Shown here: positions 44,201 to 54,739 of the stretch, in pieces
Layout: each line of letters begins with the position of its first letter
How positions within the stretch are numbered: position 1 is the stretch's first letter
NCBI RefSeq assembly: GCF_009937995.1
Contig: NZ_AP021881.1
Coordinates: 1,736,001-1,800,000 of the forward strand
DNA length: 64,000 bases
From: Sulfuriferula nivalis
Lineage (GTDB): Bacteria > Pseudomonadota > Gammaproteobacteria > Burkholderiales > Sulfuriferulaceae
Direction: 5' to 3'
Notes under the pieces: model-generated
Told to the model about the DNA's origin: nothing
The model's database searches: none
What the model saw: the letters and a program-made list of their open reading frames with translations, nothing else
Translations under genes and position numbers: made by a program

Positions 44201-46153
44201 ATGTACGAACAAATTTCCCATTCGCTACTTAATGAAATACTGAATGATATAAAACCCGAGATTAGAAACCTGCGGCTGCATCATTTTTACACCCGCCTCG
44301 GCGCCAATTTCTACGCAATACACTCATTGTTTCACCTGCTCTATGGTGATCGAGACGATTTTAAACAGCAGATGACCCACCTGGTTGAAACACTGGCCAG
44401 CCGTTACGCCGAACGTGATGATGAACTGAAACAATCCGATCTGGATCGTGAAAAAAACCATAACTGGTTTTTGAGTCAGAAATGGGTCGGAATGGCATTG
44501 TATTGCGACCGTTTTTCTGAAAATCTGCAAGGCTTAAACACGAAACTACCCTACTTGCAGGAGCTCGGCATCAACATGCTGCATATTATGCCTATTCTGG
44601 ACTGTCCTCAGGATAACAGCGATGGTGGCTATGCAGTGCGTAATTTCCGCAAGGTAGATACACAATATGGCACGACTGATGATGTTGTAAAACTGGCCTC
44701 AGGACTGCGCAAGCGTGACGCATTGTTAGTGCTTGATATCGTTGTTAATCACACATCTGATGAGCATGAGTGGGCACAGCGTGCAAAACGAGGTGAAAAA
44801 AAATATCAGGATTACTACTACGTCTTCGATGACCGCGAGTTACCCGATATTTATGAAGAAACCATGCCTGAGGTTTTTCCAACCACAGCACCGGGTAATT
44901 TCACCTGGGATGAGGAGATGGGAAAGTGGGTCATGACTGTATTCAACAATTACCAGTGGGACCTGAACTACCATAACCCGGCTGTGCTCATCGAGATGAT
45001 AGACATCATTCTGTTCTGGGCAAACAAGGGCGCGGACATATTACGCATGGATGCGGTCGCATTCCTGTGGAAAAAAATAGGCAGTGTCTGCCAGAACGAA
45101 CGCGAAGCACATTTACTGCTGCAACTGATGAAAGACTGCTGCCAAGTAACTGCACCCGGCGTGCTATTCATAGCTGAAGCTATCGTTTCCCCGAGTGAAA
45201 TCAGCAAATACTTTGGTGAAGACGCAATCAATGCCAAAGAATGCGAAATCGCTTATAACGCCACACTCATGGCTTTGCTCTGGGATGCCGTAGCAACCAG
45301 AAATGCTGCCTTACTCACGCAGGGCCTCAAAAATCTGCCCGTAAAGCTGGAGCGAGCCACCTGGCTCAACTATGTACGCTGCCATGACGATATCGGCCTG
45401 GGTTTTGACGATAATGACATACGCTTGGCAGGTTATGACCCCACCAGTCACCGGCACTTTGTCATTGATTATTTTACTGGCAAATTTCCTGATTCCCCGG
45501 CCAGAGGATTGCCATTTGGCGCCAATCCCAAGACCGGCGATGCCCGTATTTCCGGTTCACTTGCCTCACTCGTCGGCCTGGAATCTGCACTGGAAAATGG
45601 GGACGAGGCTGCTATTGATGCCGCAATCAAGACCATCACTTTGTTACATAGCGTCATACTGTCATTTGGCGGCATCCCGTTGCTCTACTATGGCGATGCA
45701 ATCGGCACGCTCAATAGCCTGGAGTATCTCGCCGAACCCACCAAGGTCGCGGATAACCGCTGGATGAATCGCTCTCACTTTGACTGGCGCAAAGCGGAAC
45801 TACGCCAGCAGCCGGGCACCGTTGAATATCAAATATTCAGTGCGCTTAAAAAAATGATCGCACTACGCAAAGAAACAACTGCATTCGCAGATTTCGATAA
45901 TCGCCAATTTCTGACAGTAGACAATCCTAACTTGTTGGTCTACTCACGAACCGACCCGCAAAACAACCGCAACCGAGTACTGGTGATCAGCAACTTCAAC
46001 GTAGAACCACAATCACTTGCCGCCAGCATACTGACTACGTATGGCTATTTCCAACTAGGGGTAATGAAAAATCTCTGTGCCAATACTCAAATTGCAATAG
46101 AAAACGGTGCGCTAATCATTCCTGCACTGACCACCTTCTGGCTAACTGACTGA
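44201..46153 (+). CDS. ams: Amylosucrase
   Basis: 650 residues, GH13 subfamily 4. Catalytic nucleophile region GADILRMDAVAFLW, acid/base region LFIAEAIVSP and the transition-state Asp in VRCHDDIGLGF. The N-terminal helical domain and the C-terminal beta domain are both present at normal length. It breaks sucrose into a glucan and fructose, so in the same operon as sucrose synthesis it can store glucose as glycogen-like polymer. One base separates it from spp. Confidence 0.92.
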   Translation: MYEQISHSLLNEILNDIKPEIRNLRLHHFYTRLGANFYAIHSLFHLLYGDRDDFKQQMTHLVETLASRYAERDDELKQSDLDREKNHNWFLSQKWVGMALYCDRFSENLQGLNTKLPYLQELGINMLHIMPILDCPQDNSDGGYAVRNFRKVDTQYGTTDDVVKLASGLRKRDALLVLDIVVNHTSDEHEWAQRAKRGEKKYQDYYYVFDDRELPDIYEETMPEVFPTTAPGNFTWDEEMGKWVMTVFNNYQWDLNYHNPAVLIEMIDIILFWANKGADILRMDAVAFLWKKIGSVCQNEREAHLLLQLMKDCCQVTAPGVLFIAEAIVSPSEISKYFGEDAINAKECEIAYNATLMALLWDAVATRNAALLTQGLKNLPVKLERATWLNYVRCHDDIGLGFDDNDIRLAGYDPTSHRHFVIDYFTGKFPDSPARGLPFGANPKTGDARISGSLASLVGLESALENGDEAAIDAAIKTITLLHSVILSFGGIPLLYYGDAIGTLNSLEYLAEPTKVADNRWMNRSHFDWRKAELRQQPGTVEYQIFSALKKMIALRKETTAFADFDNRQFLTVDNPNLLVYSRTDPQNNRNRVLVISNFNVEPQSLAASILTTYGYFQLGVMKNLCANTQIAIENGALIIPALTTFWLTD

Positions 46154-46165
46154 AAAGGAAACATT

Positions 46166-47077
46166 TTGGAAAAATCATTATCGGCATTTGACATCGCAAG
46201 TTTCAAAGAATTATTACACTTATCACAACCCATCTTACACATACTACTAATCCTGATACTCGCTACGGTATTACTGGCACTATCTCGCAAAGCCATTAAG
46301 ATATTAAAAGGTTTGTTACGCAGCCATGCTGACCACAATCTGGAAGATTTAAAACGGATCGAAACGTTGAGCCAAGTATTTCGCTATATTACTTCTGTAG
46401 TTGTCGGGGTGGTGACTGGCATGCTCATATTAGGTGAACTTGGTATTTCCATCGCCCCAATATTGGCTGCGGCTGGCGTGCTTGGTATTGCGGTTGGATT
46501 CGGTGCGCAGAGTCTGGTCAAGGACTACTTTACCGGATTTTTTCTGCTTCTGGAAAATCAGGTTCGGCAAGGTGACGTAGTCGAAGCCGGGGGAAAAGCC
46601 GGTCTGGTTGAGGAAGTTACACTACGCTATCTCAAACTGCGTGATTATGAAGGTAATGTCCATTTCATTCCCAACGGCATAGTCACTACCATTACCAATA
46701 TGAGCAGAGGTTACTCATATTCGGTCATAGATGTGGGTGTAGCCTACCGCGAGAACACAGATGAAGTAATGGCTATCATGCATGAAGTCGGCGCTGAAAT
46801 GCGCGAGGACGAGGTATTTAGCAATAAAATCGTCGACGCTATGGAAATGGCGGGTGTTGATAAATGGGATGCGTCGGCTGTGGTATTGCGTTGCCGCTTC
46901 AAAGTGCAACCGCTACAACAATGGGATGTACGCAGGGAATATTTACGCCGTTTAAAACATGCTTTTGATCTCAAAGGCATCGAAATCCCCTTCCCTCATT
47001 TGACTGTATATGCAGGACAATCCAAGGATGGCTCAGCCCCGCCTTTGCATATTGCACAATTCGCTAGTCGAGGGTGA
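46166..47077 (+). CDS. MscS-family mechanosensitive channel
   Basis: 303 residues: an N-terminal hydrophobic helix (LLILILATVLLALSRKA), two more helices, then the MscS pore-lining helix AAGVLGIAVGFGAQSLVKDYFTGFFLLLE (shown partly: VGFGAQSLVKDYFTGF), the beta domain (FIPNGIVTTITNMSRGY) and the C-terminal cage ending near EIPFPHLTVY. A TTG start is taken because AAAGGAA lies upstream and no ATG follows before the domain. It follows amylosucrase by 12 bases, linking sucrose turnover to osmotic down-shock. Confidence 0.88.
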   Translation: MEKSLSAFDIASFKELLHLSQPILHILLILILATVLLALSRKAIKILKGLLRSHADHNLEDLKRIETLSQVFRYITSVVVGVVTGMLILGELGISIAPILAAAGVLGIAVGFGAQSLVKDYFTGFFLLLENQVRQGDVVEAGGKAGLVEEVTLRYLKLRDYEGNVHFIPNGIVTTITNMSRGYSYSVIDVGVAYRENTDEVMAIMHEVGAEMREDEVFSNKIVDAMEMAGVDKWDASAVVLRCRFKVQPLQQWDVRREYLRRLKHAFDLKGIEIPFPHLTVYAGQSKDGSAPPLHIAQFASRG

Positions 47078-47188
47078 TAATATTAACGCAAGCACAGCAA
47101 TCAGATATGCACATTGAATAAACATGAATGATGTGGCAATGTAATCATCGTGTAAGGTATTTAATCATTTCTTGTGTAAGGGAGACGC

Positions 47189-47467
47189 ATGATGGTGGTC
47201 ATTAACCGCAACAGAAAAACCGCACTGGCTGTTCGGCGCACGGGTTGCGCTGTGCTGATGATAGTCATGCGTTCTGGAAAACTGACGACGTCCTATGTAA
47301 AACATCAGGAATTTGAAACCGAATGGCGTGAAATGAAGAAATCCATGGAACAGGCGCTCATCACATTTTCCAGACATGCAAAGAAAAACGGGGCAACCCA
47401 GTCTGCCCTCAATGCACTGAAAAAACTAACTAAAGAACAGGAATCTGCTTCGCTACGATTATTCTAA
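47189..47467 (+). CDS. Hypothetical protein (92 aa)
   Basis: 92 residues, or 91 from the adjacent ATG at 47192. GGGAGA precedes the start pair at a good distance for the second ATG. The N-terminal half is short and basic; the C-terminal half is a predicted helix rich in Lys and Glu (FETEWREMKKSMEQALITFS). No signal peptide or known motif. It ends 4 bases into the tail of convergent arsJ. Function unknown; the frame and ribosome site support a gene. Confidence 0.55.
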   Translation: MMVVINRNRKTALAVRRTGCAVLMIVMRSGKLTTSYVKHQEFETEWREMKKSMEQALITFSRHAKKNGATQSALNALKKLTKEQESASLRLF

Positions 47468-48672
47468 GACGTAGCACTGGTTTCTATTCGCTCTGGCAAA
47501 CCTAAAGACAGCAACCATGCCATTATGACAAACCCACTGGATAGCCATAGGCAGCCAGTTAAACCATATTGTTGATAAGACCAACCCGACAATACCGTGC
47601 CAACCAAACGTCCGCCCGCATTGGCCATGTAGTAAAAACCCACTTTAAGTGCGACTTTATCCTGATCAGCATAAGCGAGTATCAGATAAGAATGCAGTGC
47701 TGAATTGATAGCAAATACCACACCAAACAGCATCAACCCGATAACCAGTACTGTAGCTGGATCCTTATGCTGCATCAGCGCCCATGCCATACCAGCAGGT
47801 ATCAGTAACAGTATGAATGCCCAACGTCTTGCCGCACCTGCTCCCAATTGATGCTCTTTAAGCCGCAGCAACATGGGTGCAACGGCTTGCACGAAGCCAT
47901 AACCTATCACCCATAGCGCCATGAAGCCCCCTACCCACATAAAGCTCCATTTCAGCTCGCTGTACATAAACACAGGCACAGCAACAACAAACCAGACATC
48001 ACGTGCACCAAACAGGAAAAAGCGTGCTGCCGATAACCAGTTGATCGCGGCATTATTGGAAAATACCTGAGTAAACTTGGCGCTGGATTTGGCCTTGCCT
48101 AATTCACGTGGCAATATCAGCATGGTGATGACCATAACAATGAATAGACTACCGGACAAGATAAGCAAAGCATGGCTAAATCCGACAAACTCTAGCAATA
48201 CGGCGCCTAGGAAGAAGCCGACTCCTTTCAATGCATTCTTCGATCCAGTCAGGATTGCGACCCATTTGAATAAGCGCGCGTTTTCACCCTGTGGCACCAG
48301 CGTTTTCACACTGGATTTTGCCGACATTTTATTCAGATCTTTGGCTATACCCGACATGGCCTGTGCAAACATGACATAAGGCACGGTAAGCATCGCCACT
48401 GGAACCGCCAGCATCGCCAGCGCACCCACCTGCATCGCCATGCCCACATGCATGGTTACGTTCATACCTAATCGCGCAGCAAGCCAGCCGCCGACAAGAT
48501 TAGTTACTATGCCAAAGAATTCATAAAACAGAAACAGCATCGCCACCGCAAAAGGGCTATAACCCAACTGATGGAAGTACAGCACCACCAGCATACGTAT
48601 CGCCCCATCAGTCAGGGTAAACGCCCAATAACCGCCTGTCACCGTCAGATAATTGCGCAGGTCATGATTCAT
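47464..48672 (-). CDS. arsJ: Organoarsenical efflux MFS transporter ArsJ
   Basis: 402 residues, 12 hydrophobic segments of the major facilitator fold. The N-terminus MNHDLRNYLTVTGGYWAFTL then TDGAIRMLVVLYFHQLGYSP is characteristic of ArsJ, which exports 1-arseno-3-phosphoglycerate. It lies 3 bases behind a GAPDH gene that makes that compound from arsenate, the classic pair. No ArsR or ArsC is present in the window. Confidence 0.92.
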   Translation of the reverse strand: MNHDLRNYLTVTGGYWAFTLTDGAIRMLVVLYFHQLGYSPFAVAMLFLFYEFFGIVTNLVGGWLAARLGMNVTMHVGMAMQVGALAMLAVPVAMLTVPYVMFAQAMSGIAKDLNKMSAKSSVKTLVPQGENARLFKWVAILTGSKNALKGVGFFLGAVLLEFVGFSHALLILSGSLFIVMVITMLILPRELGKAKSSAKFTQVFSNNAAINWLSAARFFLFGARDVWFVVAVPVFMYSELKWSFMWVGGFMALWVIGYGFVQAVAPMLLRLKEHQLGAGAARRWAFILLLIPAGMAWALMQHKDPATVLVIGLMLFGVVFAINSALHSYLILAYADQDKVALKVGFYYMANAGGRLVGTVLSGWSYQQYGLTGCLWLSSGFVIMAWLLSLGLPERIETSATS

Positions 48673-48675
48673 GAT

Positions 48676-49671
48676 TTATAGACTGGCTGCCACTTTCGCG
48701 GCCAACTCCATCATGCGGTTCATATAGCCCCACTCGTTGTCATACCAGGCATAAATCTTGACTTGCGTATCGTCAATCACCATCGTCGATAGCGCATCCA
48801 CAATAGATGAGCGCGGGTCATTTTTATAATCTACTGATACTAACGGGCGCTCTTCATAGCCTAATATGCCCCGTAAATAAGTATCGGCTGCGGTTTTGAA
48901 ATAGCTGTTAATTTCTTCAGCCGTAACCGCACGTTTTGCTTCAAACACAAAGTCAGTCAACGACGCATTGAGCAAAGGTACACGCACAGCATGACCATTG
49001 AGCTTACCTGCCAGCTCAGGGAATATCTTGGTAATGGCCTTGGCTGAACCTGTCGTTGTCGGTATTAGTGATTCGCCACACGCCCGCGCACGGCGCAAAT
49101 CCTTGTGACCCTTATCAACGATGGTCTGGGTATTGGTCATGTTATGCAGTGTAGTCATACAGCCATGTACAATGCCAATTTTCTCATGCATAACTTTAAC
49201 AACAGGTGCTAAACAGTTGGTTGTACATGAAGCCGACGTGAGTAAGTGATGCACATCTGGTTGGTAGAGATAATCATTCACGCCATAAACCACGTTGAGC
49301 GCTCCCTCGACAGGTGCTGCCACTATGACCTTTTTCACGCCCTGATCAAAATAGGACTGCAACTGTTCAACTTTGCGAAATTTTCCCGTACATTCAAGTA
49401 CGATATCGCAGCCTGACCAGTCCGTGTCCGCAATTTCCTTGTTTGCGCTATAAGCTATCGCAACACCATCTATCACCACATGACCATCATCAGCACTACA
49501 ATCTGGCTGCCAAATCCCATGGACAGAATCGAATTTCAGCAAATGTGCTGCGGTCACTGCGTTGCCAGCTATTTCATTGATCTGTTTAAAAGTAAGTATT
49601 GAGTTGCCCCAAGCCGCACGCACACCCAACCGCCCCATACGTCCAAAACCATTGATACCGATAGTTGCCAT
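48676..49671 (-). CDS. Glyceraldehyde-3-phosphate dehydrogenase, ArsJ-linked
   Basis: 331 residues. NAD-binding [18 protein letters not shown], active-site [13 protein letters not shown] (catalytic Cys about residue 153), [13 protein letters not shown] and the C-terminal [12 protein letters not shown]. With arsenate it forms 1-arseno-3-phosphoglycerate for ArsJ export. Position and ArsJ pairing separate it from the glycolytic enzyme. AGGGACGG precedes the ATG. Confidence 0.93.
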   Translation of the reverse strand: MATIGINGFGRMGRLGVRAAWGNSILTFKQINEIAGNAVTAAHLLKFDSVHGIWQPDCSADDGHVVIDGVAIAYSANKEIADTDWSGCDIVLECTGKFRKVEQLQSYFDQGVKKVIVAAPVEGALNVVYGVNDYLYQPDVHHLLTSASCTTNCLAPVVKVMHEKIGIVHGCMTTLHNMTNTQTIVDKGHKDLRRARACGESLIPTTTGSAKAITKIFPELAGKLNGHAVRVPLLNASLTDFVFEAKRAVTAEEINSYFKTAADTYLRGILGYEERPLVSVDYKNDPRSSIVDALSTMVIDDTQVKIYAWYDNEWGYMNRMMELAAKVAASL

Positions 49672-49697
49672 GCTGCCGTCCCTGTCAAATTGATCTG

Positions 49698-49716
49698 TGG
49701 CGAATTATATTCGCCA
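49698..49716 (-). promoter_or_regulatory. Inverted repeat over the -10 box of the gapdh-arsJ promoter
   Basis: TGGCGAA-TTATA-TTCGCCA, perfect 7-5-7 arms. On the minus strand it contains a perfect TATAAT (49709-49704), 27 bases before the start codon region of the GAPDH gene. A bound repressor would cover the -10 box, giving the arsenate-inducible switch expected for this pair. The -35 region is weak. Confidence 0.65.
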
Positions 49717-49899
49717 TATCAAATATAATAAACAGCAAATACATCATGTCATAAAAAATTAATATTTGGGCTGGTTTGAGTTGAGGCAGGCAATGAATTT
49801 ACTGGGTGACAAAATCGTCACCGCAGTAATTTTGTTAATGATACGAGAGCATCAATAGCGTATGTCGTTCCCACTTGTACAGGAACGAATAAAGTGAAA

Positions 49900-50145
49900 T
49901 TAAACGGCTACAACTGAGGTTAATATGGTCAGTGCCATTGCTGCATGCTCAGCAACTTCACGACCCAAATCGGTTAAATATCCACCATCTACTTCTGTAA
50001 CCAACCCCTTATCGAACAATCGCGCAGTCGTAGCAATTACCGCTGCATCTGCATTCTTATGGATTTTGATACCTTGTTGATTGGTAGTTAAATCATAACG
50101 TAGCAAGGCATTCAATTCATCGACTAAATCTTTGGTATAAATCAT
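49900..50145 (-). CDS. TIGR02647-family protein
   Basis: 81 residues starting MIYTKDLVDELNALLRYDLT with the TTNQQGIKIHKNADA block and GGYLTDLGREVAEHA, the pattern I associate with TIGR02647 small proteins, possibly of winged-helix form. GAGGAG lies 5 bases before the ATG at 50145, so this start is preferred to the longer frame at 50244. Function unknown. Confidence 0.75.
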   Translation of the reverse strand: MIYTKDLVDELNALLRYDLTTNQQGIKIHKNADAAVIATTARLFDKGLVTEVDGGYLTDLGREVAEHAAMALTILTSVVAV

Positions 50146-50297
50146 GTTAACTCCTCGCGGTAACATCAACCCGAATGGGTGACGAAGTTTCACAGTATCG
50201 CACTCGTCAACCCGCGTCAATAAGTCAGATTGAGCCCTATTCAATTCAAGCTCACCATTCTATACTGCCGAATGTTCTTCACACTACATAGCATCTT

Positions 50298-51038
50298 ATG
50301 AGTATCACGACGATCACCCCTCCCTATACACCGCTCAACACATTAGGCCATCAGCTAAACACTGAGGGTTATGTCGTACTTGACCCATTATCGGTGTGCG
50401 CACTCATACATACAGATTTAACTGCACTCAGCACCATCCAGCCTGGCTGGGATAACTTGCCTGTTGATCAGTTCCTGCGTGATGGAGGGCGTTATCGACA
50501 ACGCAGACATGCCAGTTTTATTGTTTCTCACAATGAAGTTAAGCAAACACCACACCGCGCGCATTGGCAACCGCTTGAATATAATGCTTTACACGGCGGT
50601 ATGCAGCGCATGTTCGAGCCAATTGCCGAAAACACAATAACGCAACCTGTTTGGTCTCAACTGTTAACAGCAATAGCTACAGTGTGCGACAGTATCAAAG
50701 GTGAACAGCCGTGGTACGTAGAAGCGCACCAGTTCCGCATAGACACAACCGATGGCATAGGGCGACCGACTCCTGAAGGTGCGCATCGTGACGGTGTGGA
50801 TTTTGTGGCGATATTGCTGATTACGCGTGAGCAGGTCAAAGGTGGCGAAAGTCGTGTGTTTGCGGCAGACAGTGCAAATGGGCAACGCTTTACTTTGATT
50901 GAACCTTACACATTACTCATACTCGACGACGAGCGTGTTATTCATGAAACCACACCGATACAACCGACTGCACCAGGTGGACATCGTGATACGCTGGTGC
51001 TGACTTTTCGTTCAGGTGGATTTCAGGAAGCTGAGTAA
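50298..51038 (+). CDS. 2OG-Fe dioxygenase family protein
   Basis: 246 residues. The Fe(II) ligands appear as HRDGVD (His and Asp) and the distal His in DDERVIHETTPI. The conserved Arg is in the GHRDTLVLTFRSGG tail. This matches the small 2OG-Fe oxygenase family (PF10014 type), several members of which hydroxylate free amino acids. Substrate unknown. No strong ribosome site. Confidence 0.82.
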   Translation: MSITTITPPYTPLNTLGHQLNTEGYVVLDPLSVCALIHTDLTALSTIQPGWDNLPVDQFLRDGGRYRQRRHASFIVSHNEVKQTPHRAHWQPLEYNALHGGMQRMFEPIAENTITQPVWSQLLTAIATVCDSIKGEQPWYVEAHQFRIDTTDGIGRPTPEGAHRDGVDFVAILLITREQVKGGESRVFAADSANGQRFTLIEPYTLLILDDERVIHETTPIQPTAPGGHRDTLVLTFRSGGFQEAE

Positions 51039-51059
51039 TTTGAGCTGGTCTAATCCTGA

Positions 51060-51935
51060 TTAATGCCGAGTAACATCGGTGGTTACTACATGGGGTAACC
51101 ATAATTGCGCAGCATCAATCGGATCAAACCGATAATGTCGGTTGCAAAACTCGCATTGCACTTCGATTTTCCCTTGCTCTTCCAGCACTGATTCAACTTC
51201 TTCTCGACCCAGCATTTTCAGCATATCCGCAACCCGTGTACGCGAGCAAGTGCAATCAAATTGCAGCGCTTCAGCTTCATAAACACGTATATCTTCTTCA
51301 TGAAATAAACGTTGCAATATCATATGTGCACTCAATTCCAGCAATTCATCAGGCTTTACTGTCGCCACTAAATGGCTCGCACGGTTCCATGCATCCGGAT
51401 CAGCATCAGGCAAATCAGGTAATTTTTGTATAAGTATGCCCGCCGCACACTCATCATCCGCAGCGAGAACGATATGGGTGTCGATTTGCTCTGACTGTGC
51501 CATGTAATGCATAAGCGCAGCAGCAACATTATCACCCTGCAGCGGCACGATACCTTGGTAGGCTTGTTTATCACTGCTTTCTGGATCCAGGGTAATGAGC
51601 AAGCGTCCTTCGCCTAACAAATCCGCAAAGTTGCCGTGGGTCAAATCACCTGTCCACTTCGCTGTGGCACGCAGGGTGTGGGCTGACGTGGCTTCGACAA
51701 CCAGCAACTGAATTGCACCCTCGCCTTGCATTTGCAATATCATGCTGCCCTCAAATTTCAACGTAGCAATCAGCAAGGCCGCAGCCGCCATGAATTCACC
51801 AAGCAAGTTCTGTAAAGCAGGCGGATAGTCAGCGTGTTTAAGTACCTCTTGCCAAGTTTTATCCAAGCTCACAATCTCGCCACGCACAGCAGCTTGTTCA
51901 AACATAAAGCGGGTCAGGCAGTCGGTAGTCATCAT
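51060..51935 (-). CDS. hslO: Redox-regulated chaperone Hsp33
   Basis: 291 residues; holdase activated by oxidation. The zinc Cys residues are all visible: DCTCSRTRV (CxC) and VQCEFCNRHYRF (CxxC). The N-terminus TRFMFEQAAVRGE and EGAIQLLVVEA are typical. An in-frame TTG at 51953 extends it by 6 codons, but the ATG at 51935 fits family length better; neither has a clear ribosome site. Confidence 0.93.
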   Translation of the reverse strand: MMTTDCLTRFMFEQAAVRGEIVSLDKTWQEVLKHADYPPALQNLLGEFMAAAALLIATLKFEGSMILQMQGEGAIQLLVVEATSAHTLRATAKWTGDLTHGNFADLLGEGRLLITLDPESSDKQAYQGIVPLQGDNVAAALMHYMAQSEQIDTHIVLAADDECAAGILIQKLPDLPDADPDAWNRASHLVATVKPDELLELSAHMILQRLFHEEDIRVYEAEALQFDCTCSRTRVADMLKMLGREEVESVLEEQGKIEVQCEFCNRHYRFDPIDAAQLWLPHVVTTDVTRH

Positions 51936-52032
51936 GGCTAAACTATGTGTCAAAAATAATAGTTAATTATACCGCTTGTCAGCGCCAAGAACTTTCTGCA
52001 TAGTCACGCTTTTTGCAAATTCGTATCGAAAT

Positions 52033-54330
52033 ATGTTGCCTACCATAGAACAGCGCTTAGCTCAGGAAATGAATGTCCGCCCACAACAAGTCAATGCAGC
52101 CGTCAGCTTGTTAGATGAAGGGGCAACCGTTCCCTTTATTTCACGCTACCGCAAAGAAGCAACTGGCGGGCTGGATGATACGCAAATGCGCCTGCTACAA
52201 GACAGATTAGGCTACCTGCGCGAGCTGGAACAGCGCCGTGATGCCATCATCAGTAGCATTAGTGAACAAGGTAAACTTACGCCAGCATTGCAGCATGCAG
52301 TTACCCATGCAGAAACCAAACAGTCATTAGAAGATTTATACCTGCCCTACAAACAGAAACGTCGTACCAAAGCACAAATCGCACGCGAAGCAGGCTTAAC
52401 GCCTTTAGCAGATAGCTTGTTTAATGATCCCACTCTAAATCCTGAGCAAACCGCATTGTCATATGTGGATGCAGAAAAAGGCATAGTCGATAGCAAAGCG
52501 GCGCTCGAAGGCGCGCGGCAGATTCTAATGGAACGTTTTGCCGAAGATGCAGGCTTGCTGGCACGATTACGTGAACACGTATCAGCACATGGCATGATGG
52601 TATCCAGAGTCGTTGCAGACAAAGAAACCGAAGGCGCAAAATTCAGAGACTATTTCGACTATCGCGAAGCACTTAAAGACATTCCGCCGCATCGCGCCTT
52701 AGCCCTGTTTCGTGGACGCAATGAGGGCATGCTTAGCATCGCTATCAAACTCCCAGAAGAACTCAGTGACACCCCCATGACGCACCCTGCTGAAGCCATG
52801 ATAGCCCAACAAGTCGGTATCAGTTCACGCAACCGGGCTGCTGATCAATGGCTGGCAGATACGGTACGCTGGACCTGGAAAATCAAGCTCGCATTACATC
52901 TGGAACTGGAACTGCTGGGCGAGCTGCGTGAACGTGCTGAAGCCGAAGCCATCAAGGTGTTCGCACGCAATTTACATGACTTGCTACTCGCTGCTCCTGC
53001 GGGCTTACGCGCTACTATGGGTCTGGATCCTGGCATACGTACAGGGGTAAAAGTTGCCGTCGTTGATGCCACAGGTAAATTGCTCGACACGGCAACAGTT
53101 TACCCGCACCAACCGCGTAATGACTGGGATGGCGCTTTGCACACCCTCGCCCAACTGGCACAAAAACATCAAGTTGAGCTGATCAGCATAGGCAATGGCA
53201 CGGCATCACGTGAAACCGATCAGCTTGCTGCAGATTTGATCGCGTGCCTGCCGCAACTTAACATGACTAAAATCGTCGTATCTGAAGCAGGCGCATCCGT
53301 CTATTCTGCCTCCGAGTTCGCTGCGAAAGAGTTCCCGCAACTTGATGTCAGCCTGCGTGGTGCAGTTTCCATCGCACGCCGCTTACAGGATCCCTTAGCC
53401 GAACTGGTCAAAATAGACCCCAAAGCCATAGGTGTAGGGCAATATCAACATGATGTCAGCCAAAGCAAGCTGGCTAAAAGCCTGGATGCCGTAGTTGAGG
53501 ATTGTGTGAATGCCATCGGTGTAGACGTAAATAGCGCATCAGTTCCACTACTGGCACGAATCTCAGGCCTGTCGACCAGTCTCGCAGAGAGTATAGTAAA
53601 TTATCGTGATCAGCACGGCATTTTTACCAGCCGGGCAGCACTGAAAAAAGTGCCTCGTTTGGGAGATAAAACCTTTGAACTGGCTGCTGGCTTTCTGCGT
53701 ATCCGTGGCGATAATCCGCTGGATGCCTCTGCCGTCCACCCCGAAGCTTACCCAGTTGCCGAACGTATCTTGTATGATCTGATGCAAAAATTGCAAGCGC
53801 CTAAAGCTGATGAGTTGATTGGTAAAGCTGGCGTGTTCAATCAAATCGACCCACAAGCTTATGTTGATGAACATTTTGGTATTCCTACCATCAAGGATAT
53901 TTTGCATGAGCTGGAAAAACCAGGACGTGATCCCCGCCCTGCGTTCAAAACTGCGACATTCAAGGCCGGCATTACCGCTATTAAAGACTTAACTGCAGGT
54001 TTGATACTGGAAGGCGTGGTCACCAATGTCACTAACTTTGGTGCGTTTGTGGATATCGGCGTACATCAAGATGGCTTGGTGCACATTTCTGCATTAGCTG
54101 ATAAGTTCGTTAAGGATCCACATAGCGTGGTCAAAGCAGGCGATATCGTGAAAGTAAAGGTTCAGGAAGTCGATGCCCAGCGCAACCGTATTGCGCTTAC
54201 CATGCGATTAACTGATGCCGCCACCATTAGCATGCCAGCCTCGCCTAAACCGAGCAAACGACTAGAAACCAATCAAACTCAGCCCCAAGGAGCGATGGCA
54301 AGTGCGCTGGCAGGATTGCTCAAAAGATAA
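52033..54330 (+). CDS. tex: Transcription accessory protein Tex
   Basis: 765 residues. Order: N-terminal helical region ([20 protein letters not shown]), YqgF-like domain ([17 protein letters not shown]-like [17 protein letters not shown]), helix-hairpin-helix ([20 protein letters not shown]) and C-terminal S1 RNA-binding domain ([20 protein letters not shown]). Essential-process nucleic acid factor. The start at 52033 gives [13 protein letters not shown], in line with the family; the longer frame at 51976 lacks support. Confidence 0.95.
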   Translation: MLPTIEQRLAQEMNVRPQQVNAAVSLLDEGATVPFISRYRKEATGGLDDTQMRLLQDRLGYLRELEQRRDAIISSISEQGKLTPALQHAVTHAETKQSLEDLYLPYKQKRRTKAQIAREAGLTPLADSLFNDPTLNPEQTALSYVDAEKGIVDSKAALEGARQILMERFAEDAGLLARLREHVSAHGMMVSRVVADKETEGAKFRDYFDYREALKDIPPHRALALFRGRNEGMLSIAIKLPEELSDTPMTHPAEAMIAQQVGISSRNRAADQWLADTVRWTWKIKLALHLELELLGELRERAEAEAIKVFARNLHDLLLAAPAGLRATMGLDPGIRTGVKVAVVDATGKLLDTATVYPHQPRNDWDGALHTLAQLAQKHQVELISIGNGTASRETDQLAADLIACLPQLNMTKIVVSEAGASVYSASEFAAKEFPQLDVSLRGAVSIARRLQDPLAELVKIDPKAIGVGQYQHDVSQSKLAKSLDAVVEDCVNAIGVDVNSASVPLLARISGLSTSLAESIVNYRDQHGIFTSRAALKKVPRLGDKTFELAAGFLRIRGDNPLDASAVHPEAYPVAERILYDLMQKLQAPKADELIGKAGVFNQIDPQAYVDEHFGIPTIKDILHELEKPGRDPRPAFKTATFKAGITAIKDLTAGLILEGVVTNVTNFGAFVDIGVHQDGLVHISALADKFVKDPHSVVKAGDIVKVKVQEVDAQRNRIALTMRLTDAATISMPASPKPSKRLETNQTQPQGAMASALAGLLKR

Positions 54331-54356
54331 GCTTGCTACATAAGTTCAGACGAAAA

Positions 54357-54381
54357 AAAACGCGGCTATTTGCCGCGTTTT
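54357..54381. terminator. Bidirectional terminator between tex and HiPIP
   Basis: Stem AAAACGCGGC (54357-54366) and GCCGCGTTTT (54372-54381), loop TATTT, flanked by A-run and T-run on either side. It serves tex on the plus strand and the converging HiPIP gene on the minus strand. Confidence 0.85.
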
Positions 54382-54394
54382 ACATTCAAAGCAA

Positions 54395-54670
54395 TTAAGC
54401 CTTGGTATAAGCTAAACACCAGCCTTTAGGACTGACTTCGCCTTCAACAATTTTACATTGAGGTTTTTTACCTGGAATAAATTGCATACAGCTAGAACAT
54501 TCAGCACCATTCTTAGGGCTATCCTGATACTGCATAGCAGCCTTAGGTGTTTTTGCAGCAGCAGCTTCTTTACTGACGACCAAAGCAGGAACCACTGAAA
54601 TACTGGCTAACAACGCAGCACCCTTTAAGAAAGAACGACGTGATACTGGCTGATTTTTGATATCTTCCAC
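54395..54670 (-). CDS. High-potential iron-sulfur protein (HiPIP)
   Basis: 91 residues. A Tat signal (SRRSFLKGAALLASI) exports the folded protein. The mature part has four Cys at the HiPIP spacing, CSSC then QCKIV and GWCLAY, which bind one 4Fe-4S cluster. Periplasmic electron carrier. GTG start with CAGGAG upstream. Confidence 0.92.
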   Translation of the reverse strand: MEDIKNQPVSRRSFLKGAALLASISVVPALVVSKEAAAAKTPKAAMQYQDSPKNGAECSSCMQFIPGKKPQCKIVEGEVSPKGWCLAYTKA

Positions 54671-54739
54671 AAATTTCTCCTGACTAAAGTTGATAAAGAA
54701 TATTACAGTTCGCTAATGTATGCCTGTTAAACTCCATTG

